A stretch of DNA of 64,000 nt from Metallyticus violacea (lineage: Eukaryota > Arthropoda > Insecta > Mantodea > Metallyticidae). The notes beneath the pieces were generated by a model that made no database searches, was not told the DNA's origin, and worked only from the letters and a program-made list of their open reading frames with translations. Below, piece after piece: positions 50,991-61,350 of the stretch; position 1 is the stretch's first letter; each line of letters starts with the position of its first letter. Made by a program: the position numbers and the translations under genes. The stretch is taken from the NCBI GenBank assembly GCA_030762175.1, contig CM060838.1:16723501-16787500 (forward strand), given 5' to 3'.

Positions 50991-51095
50991 AACAGTTGGC
51001 ACAATTGGGGCTGACCATGCGCGGGTGCCTGTTGGACACGTCATTCAGTACCATGCGGCGCGGGGAGGAAATGGCGGGACCTGGGAGTTAACAAT
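50991..51095. other. Isolated GC/CpG-rich open segment
   Basis: About 85 bp contain CATGCGCGGGTGCCTGTTGG, GTACCATGCGGCGCGGGGAG and GAAATGGCGGGACCTGGGAG, with many CpG in an otherwise AT-rich intron. The minus strand after a CTCCCAG acceptor-like site stays open for about 34 codons (..AISSPRRMVLNDVSNRHPRM..). The plus strand is also open. No domain is recognised and no convincing donor follows, so it could be an unknown exon or a repeat scrap. Confidence 0.25.
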
Positions 51096-52970
51096 GGTAA
51101 ATGGGTCAATTTGTCATTATTGTGCCAAATCTCAAATGGTATTCGTGAATGTCTTTGAACACATTAGATTAAAAACCATGCACCCCCTTCTTTCATGCTT
51201 TGCTATCTGTAGTAATAAAGTAGCAGAAAATACATTTCCTCTGTTTCTAGCTATACTTAGAACGAGGTAGTGTAATACAATATTGGCTTCACACTTTTGA
51301 ATCATCTGTATGTAGACCAGAATGTAGTATTTATCCCTGCTCTTTCTTAAGATTAGGCCCCAAGTTATTTGTTATGATAACTTTCTATTTCTCCATTATA
51401 TATGGAAAATAGATCTAATGATTAGTGCCCCTATGGGGATAATTAATAAATAGTAATATTAACATTTTTACGAAGAATTCGATACTATGTATTATAATTT
51501 TATTGCTTACTTCACATATGGTAATGATTAATTATACGATTCACTTAATGTAATTATATACATGCAGTGTTTTATTTCAAGTGGAATGATTGTTTATTTA
51601 ACGGTCGGAAAATTTGTGGTTTCACTTTTGGTTGGAGCTTGAATCATTGCACGTCTTTCAATAAAGTGATATCAACTAGCGACTCGCCACTAGTTTCCAT
51701 TTAAGTTATGGGATTCTTTTCAACGTGAACCTTAAAAGAACCAAGAAGTTCCTGATACCTTTGCTCAGATTCAGAGTTTCCATTTGTAATTCGCCACGGG
51801 AGAATTAGGAAGCATTAATGTGCTAAGAGAGTTCATAAATTAATTTTGTTCATATAACGATGTATTAAGCGTAAATATACAACATATTTATTATAAAGAG
51901 AAAAAGGATAATCGATTTCTAAGCCCCCAGCTGTAGGAGTATAAAATGTGGTCTATGCTGAATTTGGAAATGTATAACCCAAACACAATAACAAATTATT
52001 ATCTTCCTGCTTACACATATTTATTTTATTATCCAATAATATTTAAAAGGAAAATTTAATTGTTTGACAGCTTGCATTCCCTCAGATTTACTTTCATGGA
52101 GGGAATGGAAATTAAATCCGCCAAAGAAGTCACTTGGCACCCATAGTTGGTTTCTTAGCACTCGTGGATTTACTTGAGTTAATTTTAATACTTTGGCTGA
52201 AAAATTAAGTTTTAATTGTAAAGTAAGCTACAATCAACTTGCAGTGAAGAATCGGGGCATATTTTATGAAACAGGAAAATAAACACTGTAGAGATATGTG
52301 TTTCTGTAAGCCAGGATTACAATTACTTGCAGATTAAGTACCTGTTAAAAATGTGGTACCAAAAACCCGATTAACTAGGAGTTTTTGGTTTGATTCAAAT
52401 ATTCAAAATCATTTTTTGGAAAATATTGAACTGTCCAAAGATGCGGCTCAATTATATCGTTCACATTATTTTTGTGGCCCTCTTTCATTACATTTTTATC
52501 GCACTCTCCAAAACAACCAGTTTGTTAAGCTCTGAAGAGCCGCCAGCATAGTAACGAGGAGATTATGAGATGTGGTTTCCGAGGTCAGAACGCCTCCTAG
52601 ACGGGTTTAGTCAAAGAACAGTAAAGAGATAACTGAATTGACATGAGGCAAAACTATGATCAGAATAAAGGAAACCTTAGGAACTGTTAGTGCTTAGAAT
52701 GGAGCCTTTTTGGATCATATTAGGCACATAAAGTATGTCTATTAGAATGAAAAAAGTTTATATCCGTTTGAAACTGAAACAAATCTCCTTCCATAATAAA
52801 GAATGCATTTATGTGGGATTTAACTTGTTTTCTATTTCAAAATGTAAAATAAATTAACACCAATCTGTTCTTTACATGTAATATTTATGCCAAATATACT
52901 AGCAATATTTTGTATGTAAGTAATAAAGAACCTATATTAGACTGATGGGCTACAATTGAAGTCATAGCCG
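51096..52970. other. Intron stretch without features
   Basis: No coding exon or known repeat recognised; AT-rich with short random frames. Confidence 0.5.
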
Positions 52971-52982
52971 GAATTTTGGTTA

Positions 52983-53029
<47 letters not shown>

Positions 53030-53042
53030 AAACCAAAATTTC
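52971..53042. repeat. (AT)n flanked by inverted GAATTTTGGTT
   Basis: GAATTTTGGTTAATACATAT at the left and ATATGTATATATAAAACC..AAAATTTC at the right are inverted around a run of about 17 AT units (52986-53019). The whole 72 bp can form one long hairpin. Confidence 0.8.
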
Positions 53043-53230
53043 ATAACATTACCTTGGATAGAGGTCATAGTATAAGATGTATTAAACAACAAAGTGTATT
53101 AGAAAACACAGAGAAAGTAAGAAATAAAATTAAAAGAATAATAGATAAATTGTAAAGAAGTCAAAAGCAAAACACGCAAAAGCAAATTTAAATTAATAAG
53201 CCAAGTTAAAAGCAACACCAGAGGTGCAAA

Positions 53231-53380
53231 CAATATAAAAGAAAAAGAAAAATAAAGTAGCACTATTAACAATGGAAAAAATAACAGTAATTATAAAAAC
53301 AGAAAAGGATAAAATACTTAAGAGAAAGTCACACTTGTAATTGCTATATTTTGAACTACTAGAGTTCTATGACAAGAAGG
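53231..53380 (+). repeat. Dispersed repeat R1, copy 2
   Basis: The counterpart of 31370-31521 in the same orientation, about 75-80% alike by eye. It stops exactly where a SINE-A copy begins, so either the SINE inserted at the end of R1 or R1 is the 5' flank carried with it. The copy at 31.4 kb lacks the SINE. Confidence 0.75.
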
Positions 53381-53543
53381 CACGGACTCTTTGAGCGGCA
53401 GGTCAGTTGTTCAATTCCTGTCAGAACCATCCTCCCTGATTGAGGTTTATTCTAAGTTTTCCTCAGTCTTCATAAAGGAAATGCCGGGAAGGTACTCTAA
53501 ACTTACTGAGGCACCACCTCTGGAGTCTTGTAAACAAAAAGTT
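53381..53543 (+). mobile_element. SINE-A, partial copy
   Basis: It starts inside the tRNA-like head (CACGGACTCTTTGAGCGGCA) with a damaged B-box (GTTGTTCAATTCC). It runs through CTGATTGAGGTTTATTCTAA, GAAATGCCGGGAAGGTACTC and a shortened tail with CACCACCTCTGGAGTCTTGT. The A-box is absent. Confidence 0.8.
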
Positions 53544-53584
53544 CTAATCTTTTACTTTCATTAAGATAACTTTGATAATACAGA

Positions 53585-54748
53585 GCTTTCACGTGAAAAG
53601 TATTACGCACACGCAGTGTTTAGAATACCGTCGGCTGCGAGCGGTGCTTCCCACTCTTTCCCCTACAAGTCTCCCCTCCTGTCCTTGAGCGACGCTTCGA
53701 AGAAGTGCAGTAGTTGAACTTCGCCAATATGGGAAAGTTGACTTTAGAGTAGCGCATATTGGCCAGTAAATATTACCACAATACGGGTCAGCTCGTCGTG
53801 TTCGTGCAGAATTTCATTTGCAGTTCTCTAGTTAATTTGTTTTCATCCAGAAAAGCATTTCACGATAATGTGAATAAATTTTATTCTAATGAACTAAAAC
53901 TACACGGAATTGGTGTAGACCTCGAGCGTTCGCAAACAAAACCACTCTTGAAATTAGTACAAGTGTGGATTTCAGTAGGTTGTGTACATTAAGAAAGAAA
54001 ATTATTAAACCTCAAACCAAATAAGTGTACACCTATCCATTGTTTAAAACAAGGCGACCCAGTAGCAAGAGTGAGTTGTTTATTTTAAAAAAATCTGTGA
54101 ATGAAGATATGATGAACCCAACGCTTCTGCCCTTTTCAGATCAGGCCTGATTTCACTTGAACGGCCGTATGAACAATCAAAATATGCGCTACTGGTGTAC
54201 CGAAAATCCACATTGTGTACAGAATACCTCTCTTTATGATAGGAAAGTAGGAGTTTGGTGTGCTGTTAAAGCAAGTCGTATTATCGGTCCGAGTTTACAA
54301 GACTACAATAGATGCAGGAAGGCACAGAAGGGACATTTTGACCTCATTTTTGCAACAACTTACAGAAGAAGAGAAATCAAATGAGTAGTTTCAATAGGGT
54401 TGTGAAACTATTCATACAGTAACGGAGTCCATGAATAGAAATATGGAAAATATTTGAAAATAGAGTGATTAGTGCTGATGTGGCCCTTTCGCTCACCAGA
54501 TTTAACTGTGTGTGACTTTTACCTATGGGTTTGCCTGAAGGACAGAGTTTATAAAACAACCCCTCACACATTGGAAGAACTAAAGGAAAATATCAAAAAT
54601 TAAATCAGAAATATTATATTTTCCGGATTTAAAAATCTCCATCAGAATGTGTTTTCCCGATACAATGTCTGTTTAGCCGAAGAGGACAACACGCCCAGCC
54701 GCCGAGAATCAAAACACCACGTGTGTGGGATAATTTTTACGTGAAAGC
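53585..54748 (+). mobile_element. Tc1/mariner-like element, DUF4817-type HTH
   Basis: Inverted ends GCTTTCACGTGAAAAGTATT and (reverse complement) GCTTTCACGTAAAAATTATC continue with matching CACAC..GTGTTT, about 35 bp in all. The length is 1164 bp. The plus-strand relic begins GKLTLE-stop, then ASKYYHNTGQLVVFVQNF and SSRKAFHDNVNKFYSN (the DUF4817-type helix-turn-helix). The first catalytic block is FSDQA-stop-FHLNGRMNNQNMRYW (consensus FSDEAWFHL..NSQN.RYW), followed by ENPHCVQNTSLYDRKVGVWC and RIIGP. The tail contains SPDLTVCDFYLWG-type sequence in a broken frame near 54500 and KENIKN. Stops and a central frameshift show that it is dead. Confidence 0.88.
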
Positions 54749-56029
54749 AAGGCATTTTCAAATATTTCTGTCAAAATGAAATTGAATTCACATTGTTAAT
54801 TAAATACTAATGACATTTACTGATTACTTTAGATATAGGCTGCCTTTCAACTACTTTTATAACTGTTAGTGAGCATTTTACAAACAAAAAAGATAAAAAG
54901 AAATTGAAATAAAATCGAATAAATGCATAAAATAGTAGCACATTTATTAGTGTTTGGAAAGGGTTTGCAGCAATAAAATGAAATGAATAAATAAGTTACA
55001 TAATATTCCAGAAGTTTAAAGCGACCTTCGATCAGCATTCGTTTGGTCAGTAATTTTAGCTCTGTATATCCGTTTTTTTTTTAATTTGTAACTATAAAAT
55101 TTATATCAGAGGATCATTACAAGCAAAATCCAGAGATTTAATTGATAATTTATTCAGATCAATCACTTCTATATTTTTAAATAGTAAACAAAGCTAAGTT
55201 TTACATAAACAAATATGTTTCTTATTATGGAAGGGGTTTGTTATTTCAAAATGACTAGTTAAATGTTTCAATTTAACAGGATAACTTAACACAGGAAGGA
55301 AAGAGGTGATTCATAGGTCTTCATAAAATTACTTTATTATTCGTTGATCAAAACCAAGTACCATGAGACCTGGTAGGTATTCTGACCTCGGAACCTTTGC
55401 ACAATCTCCCAGGTCAAGGTCAGTTTCTTGTTTTTGGATAGTATAGATAGAAATTTAATGAAAGAGAGGCGGCAAGCCCGGAATTAATGGGAACAAATTT
55501 TTTAAACTTCATCATAAAAGTGTGTTTAAATGTTCCAACTGAACCAAACATCTATTATTTAATCAGATCTTCTAGTGCTATGTTTTAGACGTGTTAATCT
55601 GCTAGCTTGGTTTGTGGCTATGTTTGTTTCGTAGAACAATATAGTTAAGTATTTTGCAGTTACTTTTACAACTTCATAAAACATATTTTGATTCTTTACT
55701 GCAAGTTTTTTTCAGCTATTTTACAATTATTATTGAATATTTTAATTTAAGCTCTAAATTAAAGCAAGTAAAATAGTGACAAATAGACTAAGAATTCTCA
55801 GCGTATATTTTGATTGATTTAGTTTTCATACCCTCCATTGAAGCAAGCCTGAGAGGGTGCAACTATAAAACAGCACATATGCTTTCTTAAAGGTAAGTAC
55901 ATCGTAAACCACTGAAGTAATACTTTCTAATAATAAACGCATATTTTTACTGATGTTTACCTGCTAATAACCCTCAGAAATATCGCTTGCTCTTATAGAC
56001 CAAAATCTCAATCTTTCCGCCTGCAAAGA
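54749..56029. other. Intron stretch without features
   Basis: No exon, RNA gene or recognisable transposon; AT-rich. Confidence 0.5.
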
Positions 56030-56405
56030 AGCAGACCTTGGCGTATAATGTGGTTATACTTAGTTTTGCACTGAAAAGGTTTTATTGCAGTGGACATAGG
56101 TTCGTTCAACGGTGCAATTTCATTGAAATCTCCAAACATGAATTTCTACGGAAAGCAAGAGGGGTTCTAGCAGACCTTGGATGGAAACGTGAACTACCAG
56201 GGCGTGCTTTTCTACACACAGATACTGCTCTGGAGTTATAGCCACGGCACTACGGGGTCATGGTTGAAAGAAATGGAATACCATGCAATGTTCGTAAATG
56301 TGTTGAATGTTTTAGGAACAAGGGTTGGCAGTGTTTTGGTTTTTTGGTGTGTTGTGCGGCTTTATTGGATTGCATATCTAACCTTGATTTTCAAAACCAG
56401 TTATA
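56030..56405 (+). mobile_element. Tc1-like transposase fragment
   Basis: In alternating plus frames the sequence reads GNVNYQG, ARHYGVMVERNGIPCNVRKC and VECFRNKGWQ, followed by a VL.F..CC..L segment. This corresponds to the Tc1 region around the second catalytic Asp (Y..G..F..DNAPCH....V..WF...GW..L.WP..SPDLNP). The DNAPCH box appears as NGIPCN, so the Asp is lost. The N-terminal third and both ends are not visible. It is an old fragment. Confidence 0.45.
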
Positions 56406-56759
56406 AAATGTGATTTAAGCACTAGAGCTCAGAAGTCTACTGTAATATTATTTTATGTGCATTTGCATGTTAACATATTGCTTTTATGATAGATCACTAT
56501 GGACCACTATGTATTCATGGCAAATATTATTTTTCTGCTGAAAATGGGCAACACTACCCTTTCAGAGCATAAACTTGAATGCTGATTGGTTTTGCTTCTG
56601 TCAGCACTAAAGTTATCTTGTAAAGGAAGGAATATGAGGTGAATATTGAAAACCTGTGCTATTAGATAGCGGTTTAATAAGGCATCCATCGCATTGTACA
56701 AGTACAGCGAACACAGTAGTGCAGAATACAAACAACTACCTCTAAAATTGTCCCGGAAC

Positions 56760-57290
56760 GTTGCCAGCGACACTGAAGGCGGTGAGATTCACATTGCATA
56801 CACACGGTCACTGGAGTTCCTCTCGCCGAAACGCAGTCAAAATGCTCTCTTTGTTAGCTAAACGCTTTCCACGCAAAGACTTCTTTGCTTTAGCAATCAA
56901 ATCCAAGATCTGGTGAAATGGTGAGATGCCCAATATTTCTCATCTTCATCAAAGCAAATCCTTCACAGGAACTACCCCTGAACGCGAAGGATTGTGGCCA
57001 TTTGATAGCAGTTATGAACATTTCTTACGAACGGCAAGAACGCAACTGATACTGCAGAAATAATCTGTAACATTTTGCATTTACAGTACGCTCCTCACGA
57101 AGCGAGCAACACATAACAAAACCGTTGTTATTATCAGGCAAAATGGCAATGAGTTTCGTGGGAGAGCGATTCTGTCGCGCCTTTGTTGTCATGGTGAAAC
57201 AGCAGGTCGCCAATAGTTTGACTGGGTTTGAATTCAGATTCAATTCTGGCATGTTTCACAGCCATCCTAATTCCCTATTTTGTTTAATTC
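56760..57290 (-). mobile_element. Mariner transposase fragment
   Basis: A minus-strand relic: TTKARQNRSPTKLIAIL (consensus P.PKKAR..RSK.K.M...FFD), LREERTVNAKCYRLFLQYQL (consensus ..GQTVN..YY...L..L), then in another frame a SPDLGFDC-like third catalytic block and SKEVFAWKAFS. Neither the N-terminal HTH nor a TIR is seen. A SINE-A copy lies directly upstream of the readable part (57331), which may have split the element. Confidence 0.6.
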
Positions 57291-57330
57291 ATGTGACATC
57301 CACTTGGCAACAATCTTGCGTATTTTTTTT

Positions 57331-57586
57331 AATAGTGTTAAACGTCCGTTTTTACTACTGAGGCATCACAGGCGGTGGACACTGATGATACATGAGATGA
57401 AATGATAAATTGGGAAAGGATTTTTTAAGGAAGGAAACGTTTCAGGCCTAAGTTTAGGGTATCTCCCTGGCATTTGCCATTTATGAGGACAAAGGAAAAC
57501 CTGCAGAAAACCTCAGTCAGGGAGGACGGTCCTGGCAGGATTCGAACCCCACACCTTACAAGTCCGTACCTTAACGACCTCGGCGG
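57331..57586 (-). mobile_element. SINE-A, near-complete copy
   Basis: On the minus strand it runs from the tRNA-like head (CCGCCGAGGTCGTTAAGGTA, B-box GGTTCGAATCC) through GACTGAGGTTTTCTGCAGGT and GGCAAATGCCAGGGAGATAC to the tail AAACGGACGTTTAACACT. It agrees with 33961-34230 over nearly its whole length, about 80% by eye. It sits immediately upstream of the mariner fragment. Confidence 0.9.
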
Positions 57587-57763
57587 TATACTCAACATAC
57601 TAGGTTACCCCTGAATAGTCCAGAATCTGTGTTCATTGTTCAGTAAGTGTTACTCTGAACAGACACACGATGTCCACTAGGGGCAGTTCCATATCCACAT
57701 TAGAAATATGAACCCACCCTGGCAACTGCAAAAACACGATCATCCTTGTTTCTTATAGCTCTA

Positions 57764-57852
57764 TATCCCTCTCATTGCATTTTTTTCCTTTTTGCTTGAA
57801 ATGCAACTCTATCCCTCTCATTGCATTTTTTTCCTTTTTGCTTGAAATGCAA
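57764..57852. repeat. 46-bp tandem duplication
   Basis: The unit TATCCCTCTCATTGCATTTT.. to ..GAAATGCAACTC is present once at 57764-57809 and again, nearly identical, at 57810-57852 (last bases diverge). It is a recent-looking local duplication. Confidence 0.9.
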
Positions 57853-58679
57853 TTTATTACTTAGAGTAACAGAAAACTAATGCTGCTTTGGACAGCCCTT
57901 CAAAAGGCAGGCCCTCTGTTGCTCTTGTGAGTAGGAGGAGGTCAAAGAGAGAGAAAGAAAGCGCTCGATAAAACAGAAACTCGGAGATGTTTGAAGGAAA
58001 ATACGATTAAATTTATGCGTATATAAAGAATAAACCAAGAATTTAATATTCTCTGCTAAACGTATGCATATGTGTGTAATTATACAAGCAAAGTCTATAT
58101 TTTTGATTCAACATCTTCTTGAATCATTAATGTCGGACATTGTTTCGTCAAATCCTCCTTTCTTTGCTTCTGGAATCGGGCAATCCAAAGTCGGATTTAT
58201 CATCTGCAAAGGCAATGTCGGAAATAGAACGATCTCATTCACACAATGCATTCTTTCTCTACGTCCGACAAGTAAGGCAATGGTCTGTGTCACCTTTCAT
58301 GCAATGCTGACTTATCGCGGTAGCTGCCAGCACTAACAAACAAGATGTTTATACCAATCATTCGTACTCTAAATGTGCAATGTGATATTCGTTTACCTTT
58401 TTTAAGATCTTTTCTCCACCATGTTTCCTGCCTCACTTTACTGAGCTTCATCTTAAATGATGGCAGTTTGTTTTGCCAAGTAATGACCTACTCTTACCAT
58501 ATGTCCCTCTAATGATGACAGATGTGTAACCAACAGATTATCTAAAGTACATTCTGGAATTGCAGTCGTTGCATGTTTGGCCGGGTAGGGGGGAAGGGAG
58601 AAGGGAGAAAGGATTGCCATGAATACAATAATGCCCCTCGGTATGTGGCTATTATTATAATGTAATTATGATGTTTAAC

Positions 58680-58710
<31 letters not shown>

Positions 58711-59863
58711 AGTGATTTTCTTTATAGTGATAATATTAATGTCCTCAGCAGATTTATTAACATAGATATAAAGCATGTTGCTGTTTCTGGTTCGCCAAGT
58801 CCAAATGATTAAGATAATTTTCGGTTGTTTCTTTGTGAAAATGATAAATAAGCGGCAGTAAAAGGGCCTCTTCAAATACTTTGCTTGAGCACTGTAAAAA
58901 TCTATTGAAGAGATGTCAAACGCTCAAGTGGTTTTTATTTATTTTTTGTATGAAAACTTGAAAATAGATTTACAAGTATTTGTTCATATTTATTATTAAA
59001 TTCTTACTTATTATCATTAAACTAAACATCATGAAATATATGCGTTAGTTTATGGGCACTTACTATTCGTATTTTTGAATCTCGAAAGTTGGAATTCATC
59101 CATTGGTTCCAATTATTGACGCAAACGTCTTAACTGAAGCTTCTGTTCCATATTTATTTCCTCATATTTCAATTTTGGTTAGATTATTTTAATATTTCAA
59201 GGATGCAATATGAATTCAACATAAAGCTTAATTACACAATGCGAACCAAACAAGAGTTTACGCATGTTTCACGAGTGGAATAGGATACTCAATTATCTCC
59301 CACTGCTATTCCAGCTCTTTTCCCTACCTCTCGTGAATAGTATGAGAGTATTTGGTGTGGACAGTCTACAATAGTATTCCAGTAGGAATTATGGTTGTAA
59401 ATGCATTATTAACGAATGTGATCGATAGCAATTATGATAAAGTGGTAGTTAAACACAAAATTTAGCAAAGAGTATTTAATGTTGAAACTTACTACCTGTT
59501 AAATAAATCTAATGACAAGTGTATGCTTAAGTTTGGTAGATGTTTCCCGATTTCTATCTTATTATCAAAACAGTATGTATGCTATTTGTTTTAAAAGTCG
59601 CGAGGAGCTTTCATCATAAAAAAATGTAAAAATATCCCTTATAGAAGAGATATAATTAGGTTTGAAGCACGCCCTTGTAAATAGCCGGATGATATAGAAG
59701 AGTGATCAGTAAAATGATGGAATCCAGTTGCAACCAATATCACGAAACGTTCTTCGGAGATGTCATGTGTGCCTAAACGAAAGGGGACATCCCTTTCTGC
59801 ATTTATCGTGACATTCAAGCAAGAGATAAATTATTAATTACTGTCTAAATATATAATATAATG
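57853..59863. other. Intron stretch, nothing assigned
   Basis: It contains a slightly GC-richer block at 58120-58330, open on both strands (61 and 90 codons), with a short GTCGGAC/GTCCGAC inverted pair. No domain or splice context is recognised. An (ATT)n tract is listed separately. Confidence 0.5.
58681..58709. repeat. (ATT)n microsatellite
   Basis: About nine to ten ATT units. Confidence 0.9.
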
Positions 59864-61350
59864 TATGAGGGCTGTTCGATAAGTCTTGCAAAAATAACGA
59901 AGATAACTTTTTTGTGAAATTTTGTTTTATTTCACAGCATAATTTCCTTTCAAACATATATATTTTTTCTAGCGAATTTCTAATTTGTTTATTCCACCCA
60001 AAAAATACGCATTTGTTTCCGTAACAACCTCTTAATTTGATGCAATTGTCTTTCTTGCTAGCCATTTCTTCATGTTGGGGAACAGAAAGTATCCGGAGGA
60101 ACCAAATCCGGAGAGTTGGGGGATGAGGAAGAGTTTCATTCTTTAAGTGCAACAATTTGAAGTTGCAATTGCAGGCTTATGCACTAGTGCATTATGGAAC
60201 CATTTTCTTCACCAAATAAGTCCTATACTTGTTCATCACAATGTTTAATTGTTCAAGAAGCATAGGGTAATATTTACTGGTTTTGCCATCGCGGTAATTC
60301 CAAAACCCAGTCGCCATTTCCTTCCCTGCTAAGGAGATTCTTCGAAGTGTTTTCTCCAGTTGCTATCACTGTTTCGACTTCGTTTCGGACTTGTATGGTG
60401 GTTTCGTCGACTGTCCTCTGCAAAATCCATTTGAATTTTCTTTAAAAAGCTGAAAATTGTGCGCGGAAGTTAAAACTTGTTCTCTTTTCTCGTCAATTGT
60501 TAGCAAACGCGGGCCTCACCTCGGCGATAGTTTTTTCATTTTGCAAATGATTATGCCAAATATTATACCCCAGATCTTCAGAAATCTTCTGCAGCTTCAG
60601 TCTCCGATTGCAGCATCATGTCACAGATTTGGTCAATCATTTCTAAGTCGTTACCTCGACATGAAGTCTCCGGAACGGTCCGCATCGCTTGTGCTCGCGC
60701 GGCCACATCTAAAGTCACCAAACCATTTAGGGTAAAGTGGCGCATGTTCGATGTAATTACAATTCCGACCAATTTAAGGAAATTCGCTAAATTATGTTTT
60801 TGGGTGTAGGTACTATTGAAGTGTTAGTTACCATGAAAAGGGACAAACTTCTTCCTTGCGGTTTAAAAAAAATGCACGATTTTCTTCATCGGTTTAAAAT
60901 AGGTTGACAATTTCATTAAGCCAGGTAAGTGGCTCTGTTCGCTACCATTAATGCTGTTATAAGATGGAATTTGTTTTTGCTAAGTTCTGGGCCGTTTGTT
61001 CAGCAATAATGTTATTTAACGATGTATTATTCATTATACACCATTATAGCTTGTACACCATTCTGAGCGAAGGTGAAGATTTACTGCAGTATTTATCCAT
61101 TTTCCCTTTAGTTTCTGGAGCGTTGTCCTTTTCAAAATGTGATGTTTTTATCATATACAAAATTCGTGTTTCTCTCTTTTGAACGCATGTGTGCGAATGT
61201 AAACAGGAAAGTGACTCTGAAAACTAACTAAGTTTCGTAACTGTTTATAACTATGTACTTCATACAGTCACCATGTTGCAAGGTAACGTTGAAAATAATC
61301 TGGTGTTAACAACTTTTGAGTTTGCACGGACTTATCGAACAGCCCTCGTA
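59864..61350 (-). mobile_element. Mariner element with near-perfect TIRs
   Basis: The inverted ends share GAGGGCTGTTCGATAAGTC exactly, flanked by TA target duplications; the total is about 1.49 kb. The minus strand carries a broken transposase. In order: a relic N-terminal part near 61050-61180 (KHHILK..), WFGDFRCGRASTSDADRSG (end of HTH and linker, about 60730), GPRLLTIDEKRTS, GDWVLELPRW-type, LLEQLNIVMNKY and LVKKMVP. Then come LPHPPT (start of the third catalytic block, Asp region damaged), PNMKKWLARKTIASN and LEIR.KKYICLKGNYAVK near 59935. About 200 bp of unrelated sequence separates the first two pieces, explaining the excess length. Several stops and frameshifts are present. Confidence 0.9.

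Noticed and set aside
58064..58336. Overlapping open frames on both strands
   Set aside because: No known domain; a short inverted pair suggests repeat origin, but there is nothing firm.
60457..60809. Plus-strand open frames of 92 and 63 codons
   Set aside because: Antisense to the mariner transposase relic between the TIRs at 59866 and 61348.
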